Assembly (NCBI GenBank): GCA_002812745.2
Contig: NCSJ02000135.1
Coordinates: forward strand, 45,046-109,045
Origin: Scytalidium lignicola
Taxonomy: Eukaryota; Ascomycota; Leotiomycetes
DNA: 64,000 nt
Direction: 5' to 3'
Part shown: piece by piece, positions 11,299 to 23,575 of the stretch
Layout: every line of letters starts with the position of its first letter
Numbering within the stretch: the stretch's first letter is position 1
Program-made: the position numbers and the translations under genes
The notes under the pieces: model-generated
The model's input: only the letters and a program-made list of their open reading frames with translations
Databases searched by the model: none
What the model was told of the DNA's origin: nothing

Positions 11299-14200
11299 CT
11301 AGTGCAACCGGATTTCCTCTTCATTGACGCCGTTATAATAATCTTTGCTGATACCATGGATATAGCAGTCTCCAATGAGTTTATGTGCGCCCACTCTATC
11401 ACTTTTNACGAAGTAAAAAGAGGATTTCACTACTTCCGAAGATGCTAACGGAGTCTCCTTCATTAACCAGTCGAGAAGCAATGCCAAAATAACCCTTCTT
11501 TGTGACTATAAATCTCCATCCAAGAAAAGATCCGTGAAGAGCATTGAGGTAGCCCTGGCACATAAGATCCTGAGATTGTAGTGCCGAATCTTCTGTTAAA
11601 TTTCGTGTGGCATCTGTAGGATTGTTTTGAAGAATATTCCCATCTTTTGCCGACTGGGTGCTATTAGGAGTAAACCCTCTTTCGAATAGTTCCATTAATG
11701 CAATATACGACCCTTTAAGGCGTGTATACCCGGAATTCGCTATCTGAGGAAATTTGGCATCAGCAATTGGAATTTTCCAGTGCAAATCAGTTCGTTCCAG
11801 AGCAGTATACTGCGAATTGAATCTCTTGATGGCCAAAATTATTTCCTTAAGATACTCATGTGTTCTGGAAGGTACATTGGCTTCAACGCTGACTGAAACA
11901 ACCTCATCTATAATAAGAGTTCCAATCACTAGCTCGTCGTCGATACCAGGCTCGAAGCGTGCATGTAGCTCAAGTCCTGCATCTGGCGCACGTGGTACAC
12001 CACGTCTGATCGATTCATATAGTCTCTCAGGTTTCTGGATGGTCCAGTCCGGTATCCAGGATGGGAAGCGATTTGAATCCTCAACAGAGCGTAAATCTTT
12101 CTTAGAACTCAAACCTGCATTGTACAACATCTTCAAAGTGCGGCCTTGTTCAACAAATGCTCTTCCATATCGAAGAACTATAACTTCAAATGGAGAATTA
12201 TAGTCTGGCGTGAAGCTAGCATGCTTATCCTTGTCAACTGCTAGATTGAGCAGAGCAAAGAAACGGTCACGTTGGATAGATGCTTCCGCATATCTGAAGA
12301 AGTCAAGAAGCCTCAACAACACCCATCCTTCATTGTTGGCTAATTCTTCACGCCGTTTGACCAAGATTCGGAAATGCGAAAACACGTCAACAAGAGACCG
12401 GAATTGTTCTCCGCTGCTCTTGATTTCTCTATCACAATTCTCCACTGCGTTGACAAGGTCATTCCAATCCACAGCCCAGCTGCCGCAAACTATCGTAATT
12501 CTGGCCGCAACTACGGCTTCTTGGATAATCCATACTCTTCGGAACCATGGCCGCGCAAAGAGCGCGACTATTGCCTTCCATATAGGATCGTTAGCAGGAG
12601 GAATGTATCCGTCTCCCCAAGATTTCGGGATTGGGGGCAGATAAGACGGCCAGCTCTTCGGGGCAGAAGCTTTTACCTTGATTTGAAGCAGTGTCTGCAA
12701 CGCGAGGCCACTGTCTTCTTCTTCTTCTCCTAGGTAAGCGGCTACCATGGTGGCTGAATTGAATATGTTCGCCATGAGATGAAGTTGATGGACCTTCTCT
12801 TCCGTATCAACTTGATTAATGCAAATCGCATCCACCCACACCATGACGTGGCGGTTCCTGTCCCGCAGTTTTATTAGGGCATAATGCAGAGTTGGTGTGA
12901 TATGTATTATGCCCTCTGGTGTCCTTATCGATCTATGGGCATGTGCATTTCCCCAGTGATATGAAAGCGCAATATATGGCTCGACAGAGTCTAGTCTACT
13001 GTGATGAACCAATGCTCGGAGTTTTGAGTGACTAGAGCCTGGAAGAATATTGAGAACCCGCATTTCGGTTGAAGCTTCTAGTTTTTTGTACTTGTATAAC
13101 TTAGAACTCCTGCTATCCTTTTTCTGGACGTCTTTGCTGCAATTGAGTTCAGTCAAATATTCTCCATCTTTATGTATCCCAAGCAAACTACGGAAGCCAT
13201 TCCTTGAATGATGAATGGGAGCGAGATGATCAGTTTCAAATTCTTTTCTTGTGATTTCTGCCTTAAGGAACAGCCCGCGAGATAAACGCATGTCATTAGA
13301 GAGATATAGTTGCCATGGGTTCACGTGTAATCGGAAATCGATACCAGAATTCATGTTCGATATCTTTACCAATACTGATACATGTCGAGGTATGGTATCT
13401 GAATCACTTGGAAGCATATATTTCCGAGCCTAAAATGGGGTTTTAGCATGAGATCTTGTCAAATAACAAGCAGATTGCTGCATTCGCGTTCATTCCTGTG
13501 GTTTGCATAAGCTTACCCTTTCAAGTTGCGAGGTACTTAGAGGAAACGCGGATGCTATGTCTTCTACTGTTGATGTTACTTCGAGATGATACTGAGGAGG
13601 TTCACGGCTCCACCGGCGAGCCTTTGAGTATCCATGCCGGATGAACAAGTCATTTACGTCTTGAGAGCCCTTTGCGAGAGTGAATGCTGAATACCTGCTG
13701 CGCTGATCATTGAATGAAGGATATCCCGCTTTTTCCCGTAAGGGGCTTGTCCAATGATACGCAGGATGGTAACTTTTCAGGCGTCTTCTGAGAAAATTTG
13801 AGGTCTGGTATATATTGCCCGGTTAATTCAATACTTTCTGAAGTTTTCTAAATATTTACGTACTATGAGCTCTCCGAGGAATGGAATACTGTCTGACTGC
13901 TCTTGCGTGTTCGAATCGTTAAATTTACGAAACGTTGATTGCAATTCAAACTTTTCCGTAGGAGCGACACCCTTCTCCCATTTAGGTCCTTGCTGTGGAA
14001 ATTCATCTACACTTTCTAATGATGATGTGGAGGATGATGACAGCCTCTGGTAAGCTTTATCGTCATTAGGCTTGGTAAGCTGTCTCTTTCCATCCTTAGA
14101 GCTGTCTCGAGAATGGGTTCCTCTTTCTCTGCTCCTACTTGCCCTTCTCGAGCCCTGTTGCGAGGACTCGCTTTCATTTTCAGAAAAAAAANGAATACTG

Positions 14201-17200
14201 CGTCTCAGAATAAGGCTTGGGGCTTAACTGAGAAAATGACTGTCCATGATGTCTCGTTCCATTAGTTCGAGAGTTATGCTTTCTTTTGCTCCTTCGACGA
14301 CTTTGTCTGTCAGTCTCGCTGTCACTTGTATCATCAGCCCGATTGAAGAATAGTGTACGCCTAGGTACAGTAATCTTCTGCCAGGGTATTTGCGGGCGAT
14401 CTTCATCTTGATCATGCTCTTTTCGAAGTGTCTTTCCTAGAACGCCTTGATGCTGGTTTGGACTCTGATCCGGCGTCTCTTTCACTTTTGACTGGCTCTC
14501 TTCCGAGGGAGGTTGTTTACTCAAAGTGTCTAGTATTTCATTTTCAGTATTTACCATGTCTCTAGGTGGCCGCCTTTGTGTGCTTGTGTTTCCTTAAGGT
14601 TGTTAGCCGCCATTCAAGAAAAGCTTCATTTATTGAAATAAGAGTTGTACCGCTTTTGTTTAGAAACTCGAGAAAATCTCTGGATTCAGGAACTCCTTGC
14701 CTAAGAAATAGATCGCGAATATCCCTTGGGTTCGGCATACTTAAGGCAGAGTGTAAAAGGCTTATATATTTTGGCCCCTCTATGCCGCAGACTTGGGCCA
14801 GTATTTCAACCAATTCATATGGTGGAGCGGTGGCTTTGATGTCCTCCTCAATCATAAAGATATATAGCCAACCTTCTTCTTGAGATTCTGCGACTCTAGC
14901 TGCACTCTCATATCCCCGAATTTCCAGCCCATTGGTGAGAAGAGTCCAAACTTGTTTAACTGTAGTGGCCTGGTACACCAAAATGTTACAAAGGAGAGAA
15001 TAAAGTTTCCCTCGAGATCGGGTTAACGGCGGTATTAATCTTTGTGTATCAGTCAGTCACGAACAAATCTTCAATAATGGCCGTCTAAATTGGAAAATTC
15101 AACCAATCTCAACTAGCACCACGTACCGAGCGATGAACTCTATCTTTCCCATCAAGTAATTAGTATAATCTTCATGTTGCCAGAAATTCCCTCTTGCTGT
15201 CGTCATCCTAGTTGCTAATGATGATAGTTTTCGCTGCCCTAGATGTAGTGTTTCAAGAAACTTGTTCATGTGATAAATCTCATCAGCATCGAATGCTAGC
15301 AGTGGGAGCTTGTTGTGAAAGCTTTGCCATAAGTCAATCCTATCGGCAATATACCAGTCTTTCATTTCCTCTGCACTGCTAAGATGGTGAAATCTGAGTC
15401 CATCTTCTTCAATTCGGATAGGAAAAATTTTGTCCTTCGAGAGGCTACAAACCAGATCTACTACTGCAGCAGAATCGTTCGAAAGTAAAACTTGGTTGAG
15501 ACCCACAAACAATGCAGATATATTAGCTGGCCGGGTCCATTCATTAATCCTTCTTATTTCAGGGATATATCTGTCTACTGCATCATCAGGGACACCAAGT
15601 ATTGCGCAAAAGAATTCTCTACATGATGGATATATTGCACTGATGGAGTGTGGGGACGTGTTTGAGTTATCGCTCTTATTCCAAATGCAATCCTTAGCCT
15701 TGACCCACTCAAATGTCAAATCCGCCGATGGTGGAATGTAAATAATGCTTTGTTCTTTGATCGATTCCCTTGTATCGGTAAGTTTTTAATGAGAAATATT
15801 TAGGAATGTTCTGGAGATCTAGATACCTCAGAAATAAATCCATGTCATTTTTCCTGATCTGAATTTGTTCGTAGACGTATTTTATAGCTTCGGTGGAAAC
15901 CTCTGGTGACATCATATTATGCAGACATTGAAGGTAAAAATCGATATTGGGCTCGACTGAAACCCCTAAGTGACGCAAAAAATTCCAGTCTGAATCCTCA
16001 ACATTAGGAACATCAAGAATGAAATTAGATGTAATGCTGTCAACCTCTGAATCGATATTCGGAAGGGATGTTTGCTTCAGGAGGTGACGTTTACCATCGA
16101 GGCATGAAACGGGTATGCAGGACAATGCAGCTTTCACCTTTTTCTTAGACTCGGTTATTGTTGGATTGGAATCATTGTATCTGTCCTCTTCTATCCAACG
16201 AGAATAATATTTCCATTTATGTCTCAGGAGAGCTAAAACCCTAGAAGACAGGTGATTCTCAAACAGAAATTTGAAGTCATCAGATAGGTCAAAGAAATCG
16301 TCGTATGGTTTTGAGACAAGTCTAGGAAAAGTAGAGAGCTTAAAATGCGTCATCAACCATGACTTCCAATTCTCCGTTCTGTCTGGATATTGCTGAATGT
16401 AATCATGGTGTAGAAACACAAACTTTTCTCTATTGTGCACAAAAAAACTAGTAGCAGATAGCTCGTCGTCCAGAGTCGTGTCTATGTAGAGCGTTGAGCC
16501 TGTGTGACGGCTTCCATTTTCAGCAACAAACCACATCTTTGCTGATTCTGGAGGGTTCCAATTGCAGTTGTAAATGAAGCTTACATGAGACAGTAGATCA
16601 GCTAAAGATAACCCTGAGATATTTGCTTCGTTTGAGTGGAGCTCCAGAATTAGTTGGCAGACATTCATAGTATCGAAGGATTTGACATCGAGAGCATTCA
16701 ACAGCCTTTTTCGATTAAAATCTGCCTCTGCGACAGAGTCAACCACCAATATGTTGAATCCTCCAGGAACACTCAAATTCCCGTCATTCTTAGAGAAGAA
16801 GATAGAATTTCCATTTGCGGCAACCCAGTCTCCTGTTCGCAAAGGAATGATTCTAAGTCGTTTCATCCTTTCAATAGACAACAATAAATTCACTTCAGAA
16901 GAAGAAAGCACGTCGGCTAGCTTGGAGTGCCAATTTTTATCCTTAGTCTGAAATGCATGTGTATCATTCTCGACTAGCCAAGTCAAATCGTCCAGAAATT
17001 CGCCGTGTGTTAGCTGCCTCACACCTAGCTTCTCCAGTGCTAAGAGAGCCTTTGTCCCATATCGTGATGAAAGATATTTAGACTCGGTATGCTTACTTAA
17101 CGTGAGTGGAATTTCATTAGCATCAACGTATTGCTCAGGAACATAGACAAGTGACACGGGCTTCGATAAAGATCTTGAATATGACTGTACGATAGGCTCT

Positions 17201-18452
17201 TTTGTAAGGCTCCTTAAGACACCTTCACGAAAAGAGCTAAAGTTATCTGGGAGATCATTCAGAGGTAGGTAGAGCGGCCAGTGATAATTAGTAAGCTGTA
17301 ATGCAATCGTCTTAATAGCGGCTAGATACGCTTTCTCTAGATCCCTAAGCAGTATATGGTTCCATACATCAGAATCGTCGATATCTTCCCGATTTGCTGT
17401 AAGCGTAAAATCTGCTTGTAGCAGAAACTAATTAATTGTCAGTGAGAGTAGATCAAATCAGTTAAACATTGAAATAATGGGTAAGCGAACAGTGAAGCCA
17501 TAACTCCGAATAGGAAGGAATGCATATGTTTGTTGAATCGACATCTCAGTCTGTGATTGATCGATAGGATTGGGAAACGCCAAGACAATTTCGTATGGGG
17601 GATGATCTGAGCTTTTTTTCTCTTTCAAAACGTGCTTCAGAACCATATACTTGATTAATGTACCATCTTCCTGTAGCACAATGGAGTTGTTATCATTTAT
17701 CGTTTCGTTGAATTTCCTGAGGCGCCTGTCCAGAATCTTTCCATCCTTTTGAACTACCTTCACATTCATGTGCTTTAGCTTTTTGAGGAATATCAGCAAT
17801 CTCGAGTCGATTGAACAAAGTTCTTTGATAAGTTCATCCTCTTTATATTCTTGGGATAGCTGTAAATAAAATGAGGTATGGCCCGGTACCGGTGTTCCAG
17901 GGAAATCATCCCAAATTGGGGTTATCATGCCAAGAGGTTGAGTTTTATCAAATTTGAATGAATATGGATCGGAGAAGATCCACACTTGGTCTGCTGCTTT
18001 GAACACTGACTTGAAGCCGATTCCCTTCTGTCCAATGTAACGACCTGCATGGCTCATTCCAAACTTTGAGCTTTCTGCCGCACTGCAGATAGCATCGACA
18101 TTCTCGGGCTGAAACCCCTTCTCATTGCAATCAACTTGGAGCGAACGATTTTTATACGTGAAGCTAAGAGTTGGCATTTTGGTGTCAAAATCATTGTCGT
18201 CAGCATTTTGGATTAATTCCAGGAGAAAATGAGTCGATTTTTGGTACATTTGTCTGGCAATACTAAACGTTCAGCCGAAGTATTAGCTAGACAGTACACA
18301 ACTTGGGTTTGTTATTCGCTGTCATACACTTCTAGTGTCCTTACTAAAATAGATGCATTACTACCTTTACTTCCAATATCTACAGCCCCCCTCAAACGCC
18401 TGATCCCATCGACGTGTCTCCGTGCTTGCGTAATGGCGTTATCGGTGTCCAT
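11299..18452 (-). CDS. HSP90-like ATPase (NO VEIN/sacsin type) - DUF3883-like - HET fusion protein
   Basis: Exons 18452-18345, 18286-17491, 17427-15827, 15768-15127, 15039-13864, 13804-13517 and 13429-11299 give about 2245 residues. The N-terminal GHKL ATPase (about 36-300) shows the Bergerat motifs ELIQNADDN and IGQKGIGFKS, as in NO VEIN and sacsin. A long helical middle with REDIDDSDVW and IYIPPSADLTFEW follows, then a charged low-complexity linker and a DUF3883/NOV_C-like segment (YHLEVTST, then RARKYMLPSD). The last 550 residues or so are a HET domain: YIALSYHWG, VWVDAICINQ and PWFRRVWIIQEA, ending LIGDCYIHGI. Phases match at all joins only after dropping the Ns at 11407 and 14192 and one base in each of the runs 14575-14577 and 18265-18267. 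HET domains trigger incompatibility cell death; the ATPase may act as sensor or switch (inference). The intron donor at 17490 (GTTCGC) is weak. A decaying gene cannot be excluded. Confidence 0.75.
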
Positions 18453-20099
18453 ATTGAAGTTATGAGGCAAGGTACAAGTGATGTAAACTTCTTATTAGAT
18501 AAAATGCAAGTTAATAGCCACCAAAGGCTCCCTCTACTATACTGTGGTATGTTTGGATCAATTCTCTTCAAACACAACTATCTTTCTATGCTAGGCTCAA
18601 TACTGTAGGTAATTCGGCGGTTACGATTGATACATGGAAGGAAAAAGGAGTTAACTCAATAACGAAATCTTTTGATTGAACTTGAAATTCGAAGGAGATT
18701 TACGCCTCAAGCTGTCTACTTATGCAAAAAGACAAAGAAAGAGCCTCAATTTCAGTGATTCTGCAATACATACTCGAGGTAAATGCCGATTGGTCCACGT
18801 GTTCGTTGTCCATGAGACTATACCATCCCCTCACAACCAATCTTGTAACCATGTACAAATCTTATCACAAATGGTGAATTGTGGACACTTTAAATATATT
18901 TTGTCTTTGATATTTTGGATTACTTAATTAAATTAAATTGTCTAATATTGAATACAATTTCGGGATCACTAATGCCTGAGGCATTAGTGAAATAATACAG
19001 AGAAGGTATAATCTGTATTCATCAACAGACTTAATTTCTATAAGTATAGAATTCCATTGTTGTACTTTCTATAACTATATGACTGAGAGGACGATTATAT
19101 AGCACGCTAAAAGGGGGTATGAGATGTTTCTATATTCCTAATTCTAATCCCGAATTAGCATGTATGGAGTGTCCTCAACTCAATACCAGGCACAATTTAT
19201 GCCAGTTGCCATTTGATAAGGTGCTAAACATCTCACACACCTCTCGCAGTAGGTTTTCTTTTTTNGGAAACAGCTCAACTCACAATGTAGATATGTAGAA
19301 CTTAGCTGTGTGGTCCTGTTGCTCCATTTCGGTGTAGTTTGAACTCCGTATTAAATCTCGTATTATATCGCCATAACAGATTATTAAACAAATAATATAA
19401 TTCACAGAATGTTACTAATCTGAAGGAGACGAACAAAAACACCGACCCCGGGCAATACATGACTTGTCTCCGTAGATACGATGGCGAATAATCACTGAAT
19501 TGAGCCTACGATTTTTAAATCTAATTTTGGTGAAACGAATCAGGTCACGAATAAAAACAGAAAAAGGTCATTGGATACCTAGCTAAAGGTCATTTAAATT
19601 CTATCTATAGGACGTTTTCGATCGTCGCTGACTACATGCCAACAGATATGTAACACTCATCCTATCCTGAAAGAAAGAAAAGAAATCCCTGAACACGCTA
19701 GCTTTACCTGCCAGTCCTTTCCTAACCCTCGTGAAAATAATAACGGAAAAAATAATTACAGAGAAGCTAAGATGAGTTGAGTTGGACACATATGCCGTCA
19801 CCCGTGGCATAATCCTCCCTTTTCCTTTGTGTAACTAGACAGGAAGAAAATTTTCGTGAACTCATTATTCCAATATTCCATTTTGAATCTTTGGGTACTC
19901 GCAAATACATACATCTGTCGAATTTAGGGGTATAATATATAAACAGGACTCATGCTGGCATTCAAAATAGCATAATGCTCGTCTCGACGAAAAATTAGAG
20001 ACGTCGCTCCAATTTTGGTTGATAGAAAGAATATGACCCTCCACAAATCATTAGTCAACTTGACAGGTTCTGATCTTCATCCATAGCCAATGATTGAGA
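18453..20099. other. AT-rich intergenic spacer
   Basis: This 1.6-kb stretch lies between the start of the ATPase-HET gene and the 3' end of WC-1. It is AT-rich, especially 18880-19100 and 19330-19420, has one N at 19265 after a T run, and contains a perfect 11-bp-arm inverted repeat at 18966-18990. No ORF is supported. Confidence 0.45.
18966..18990. repeat. Perfect inverted repeat, 11-bp arms
   Basis: The arms TCACTAATGCC and GGCATTAGTGA are exact reverse complements separated by TGA, so the strand could form a stable hairpin or the site could bind a dimeric factor. It lies about 0.5 kb upstream of the ATPase-HET start codon. Function is unknown. Confidence 0.6.
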
Positions 20100-23000
20100 T
20101 CATGTGCTAAGAGCATTCGAAGTTGCTGTGCTCTCAGCACTTGGTCTTACCCCTGAATTTTTCGCCGCCTCGCTCCCTGCGAAGCTCGAAGGGTCGAGTT
20201 TTGCAGTCGTTGTGGCAGAACCACTGATTATTGCTTGCGTTAGAGAACTTTCCTTTTGAGAAATGGAGTTTTGTCTCAAGGAGGTAGTTTTACCACCAGA
20301 ATCGCTAGTATTGTTGGAGTTGCGGGGCGATATTCGTCCCATCTAGAGGGATATGTCAGTCCTGATTGGTTTTGATGAAACTTGGCTGTATGCTTAATAA
20401 TCATTGTTTTACAGACAAGAAAGCAGAAAAGGCTAATGGATATCAAACAGCTGTTGCAAGCGCATGTAAAATGAAGTGTTGAGAATATAAAGAAAAGTGG
20501 CAGATTCAAAGTAACACCGAATGGTAGGAGACCAGATGATAATGGAATAAGGGAGGCAAGGTAAGGGAGAGGTGCCAGAGTAGGGCTATCAAAAGTTCAC
20601 ACAAAATCAGGTACGGGCATCTTGCCTCGGTATATTTCGACGATTGTAAATTCAGGTATGACCGGGTTCCTGAAACTGAGAAGGCAATCGTGCGATCATG
20701 ACCACTCGATATCGACTATACCTTTCTTTATGACGATGAATAATGAATCGGACTTTAAAAATGCTGTTGACTTCTGGGTTGTTGAGGTACGATTAGAGTT
20801 ATCTCGGCTTACCTGTTTGGCAAATCTGAGACCACAGCTATTGCAGAGGTCTCTTTGCCCAGTGGGGCCGCGTCGCCACTCTGGTGTGCTCATTGTGTGA
20901 CAGTTTGAACATTGGCGATGAATATTTCCTCCTCCTTTCCTCCTCTTCCGTTTCTTTTTGTTGGATATGAGACCAGCAAGTTCCTCAGCGAGGACTCTGT
21001 TATTTCTTTCCGTTTGACGGAGCTCAAATTGCCAGCTTGTGCTACGGGTGGCCTGTAGCTCCTCAAATAGACAATCGTCTGACGCTAGAGAAGCGTATCG
21101 AGACCCCTGCACAAGTCTAGAACTACCTGCTATCATTAAGCTAGGTACAGGATTTGTGGATACCGAGGAAGATATATCATGTTGAGATTCGGTATGTGAA
21201 GATGAGAATTGTGTGCTTGGACTTGAGCCTTGCGACTGCTGTTCCATCTTCCAAGGATTCGTAGCCTTGTTACCTTCTTGGGTAGCGTTAAGATTGCTGA
21301 TGGAGTTGCGAGATGATGCCTTCAGTAAACGCGTCTGGGCTACTAAGAAGGAAGGTTTCTGACCCGCGCTAGCATCACCAGGATACAGTGTAGTTTGGGC
21401 TTGTAGAACTAGGCCGCGTTTGTTATGGACCTCATGCTTGTGTGTCACGATCGTGCCTGCTCTAGCCTGCTTAAGAGCGCGTCCAAAGGATATTTTGGAG
21501 TCAGGGCGCATCAGAGCTTGAATGCTCGTCCCGATTAACTCTTCCGGTTGGCGGTCCAGGAGTGTTCTTATGTTCGACGAGATGAATAGGAACATGCCTG
21601 TAGTGGACAATTTAGTCCACATTTCATTTTCTCCAATCCCTCCAGCAGCATCAATATCGGTTCGAGCAAGTGCATATACTGGCCTTTCTCTTCCGACCAT
21701 CACAATATACTTTTGATCCTTTTCATGCTTGAAGGATCCATGGCTTTCAAACCATATATAGCCCTTCTTCTTCCGCCGTATTCGATACACAATATCTACT
21801 GCTGATTCACTTTCTGAATCCCCGAGTTCTCGAGTAACGGGTGCAATATCACTAGGATGACAAATAAAAGACAAGCTCTGTCCAACAAGCTCCGAAGAGT
21901 CATATCCTAAAACTCGTCTGCACGAGGGCGAAACGTATAAGAATAGCCCTTTCGGAGATAACACGTGAACCACGTCATCAGTGTTCTCCAGAAGCACCTT
22001 GTCCCGTATATTCTTAGTCAACTCTGACTCACTGCTATTTGTGAGTGAATTTAGGACGGTTGATAACTCATTACTAGTAAGTAGCTGTCTAGAATCTCCT
22101 TGCAAATTTGCNACAGTCGGGGGGCGCAAGACATATGCCGGCAAAAAAGGTTGAGAATAGTTGATAGTAAATGTGCCACCGCTAGTTGAATCCACAATAG
22201 CACCGGGTCGGTCAAGGATATCCACTTGGAAACCTATGTAATATTTGATCTCGTCGGTATCCCAAGGAATAGGTATCAAAGTCAATAAGTTCATGAAAGG
22301 CTGACCACCTTTACGGTAGTTGATAATACCTCGCTGAACTTCTTTCCTTGCATCAATCCTTCTCTTCAAATAACCAACAGTCTTGTGGTCACAATACATG
22401 CGCTTGACACCAGGTTCGACTTTGCCTTGTGGTGACTGGAGAAAGCGGCAGTTTTGACCGAGAACCTCATGCTTTTTGTATCCTGTTAAGCGCTCAAATA
22501 TTTCTGAAACGTAGATGACAGGGCTATCTGTACTCGTTACATCACAGACGACAAACGCGCAAGACATGTCCACAGTCGCAATGTTGATCTCTGAATCCTC
22601 TCTTGTATTCACCCTCATCAAGGCTCCTGAGACGTCAAGCTCACCAGATGTGGGGATGTTCTGATATTTTACTGGCCCTTCTAACTTTGGTTTCTTTGAA
22701 ACCTGGGTCGTCTGTATTGCTGGTGCCAGCGCAGTCGGAGTAGAGACAGCGTTCGGGGATTCCTGATAAGGAGTGTTTGCTGACATCGGAGAAACTGACC
22801 CAACAATATTCGGGGTTACACTTAAATTCGCCGGCGAATTTAATATTTCTCCTCCTGAGATTGTGATGTCAGGTAAAGGTTGTAGCATAGCAGTCTCCAT
22901 ACCACTAGTTGTCATATTTTCCTGGGTGGTGGGTATATTTTGGTTGTTCATGACATAGCTTGCTCCTAGAGGATCTATATTGCTAGTCTGGTAACTGAAC

Positions 23001-23575
23001 TGGCTGGTATACATGCCTAAAGGGGATTCCTCTGGAATTTGGTCCATGGCAAGTGGGTTATATGGCATCATCCGTTGCATCATCTCGGCCGGCATCTGGA
23101 AACTGCCAGTGTCTACTGACAAGTGACTAGTTGCTTGCATAGATGATGGAAACCCCGCAGATTCAGCTGATATACCCATTCCAGAGCCCATATTCATATA
23201 TGCTGTGTTCAAACCCAAGTCACTGCTAGAGTGGCGTCGTAACTCAGCAGCAACTGGCGGTGTTGGACTTCCGAACTGAAAGTCTTGAAGATTGCCTACG
23301 GATCCTCCAAAATCCATCATAGCTTGTCTGCCAGTGCCATCCTGCAACTGATATGTTTGTGGTAAACTTTGCTGCATCTGAATCTCCTTGTTATTTTGCA
23401 TAATAATATCATCGAGGGACTCGCCCCCAATGGAACTGCTATCGACCTGCATAGGTAACTGTCCGATCGGCGGACCGCCATCGCTCGCAGCACCGATTCC
23501 ATTTCGAAATCCCTGCTCGATCAGCTGCTGCTGCAAGTCGTCCTGGGAATACTGCGTCCCAAAGAACTGATTCAT
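20100..23575 (-). CDS. wc-1: White collar-1 blue-light receptor and GATA factor
   Basis: Nuclear flavin photoreceptor and transcription factor that pairs with WC-2 to drive light and clock genes in filamentous fungi. Exons are 23575-20813 and 20342-20100 (1001 residues). A Gln/Ser/Pro-rich N-terminus precedes the LOV domain at about 325-440, with the photoactive Cys in GQNCRFLQ. PAS-B (about 530-630) and PAS-C (about 650-760) follow. A basic stretch (KKKRKRRKGGG) then leads to one GATA finger, C-X2-C-X18-C-X2-C (CSNC...CNSC), at about 888-912. The 470-nt intron (20343-20812) follows CGLRFAKQ and joins MGRISPRN, the conserved continuation; reading through it would replace the 80-residue tail with a short different one. 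An upstream in-frame Met at 23689 would add 38 residues, but MNQFFGTQ looks the likelier start. The N at 22112 is a third-codon base (Val whatever it is). Confidence 0.95.

Noticed and set aside
11299..13417. A stand-alone HET-domain gene starting at MLPSDSD (13417)
   Set aside because: The residues before the Met (ARKY) splice in phase to the upstream NOV-like exon, and the first 80 or so residues belong to that C-terminal segment, so a fused gene fits better. It stays possible until transcripts are checked.
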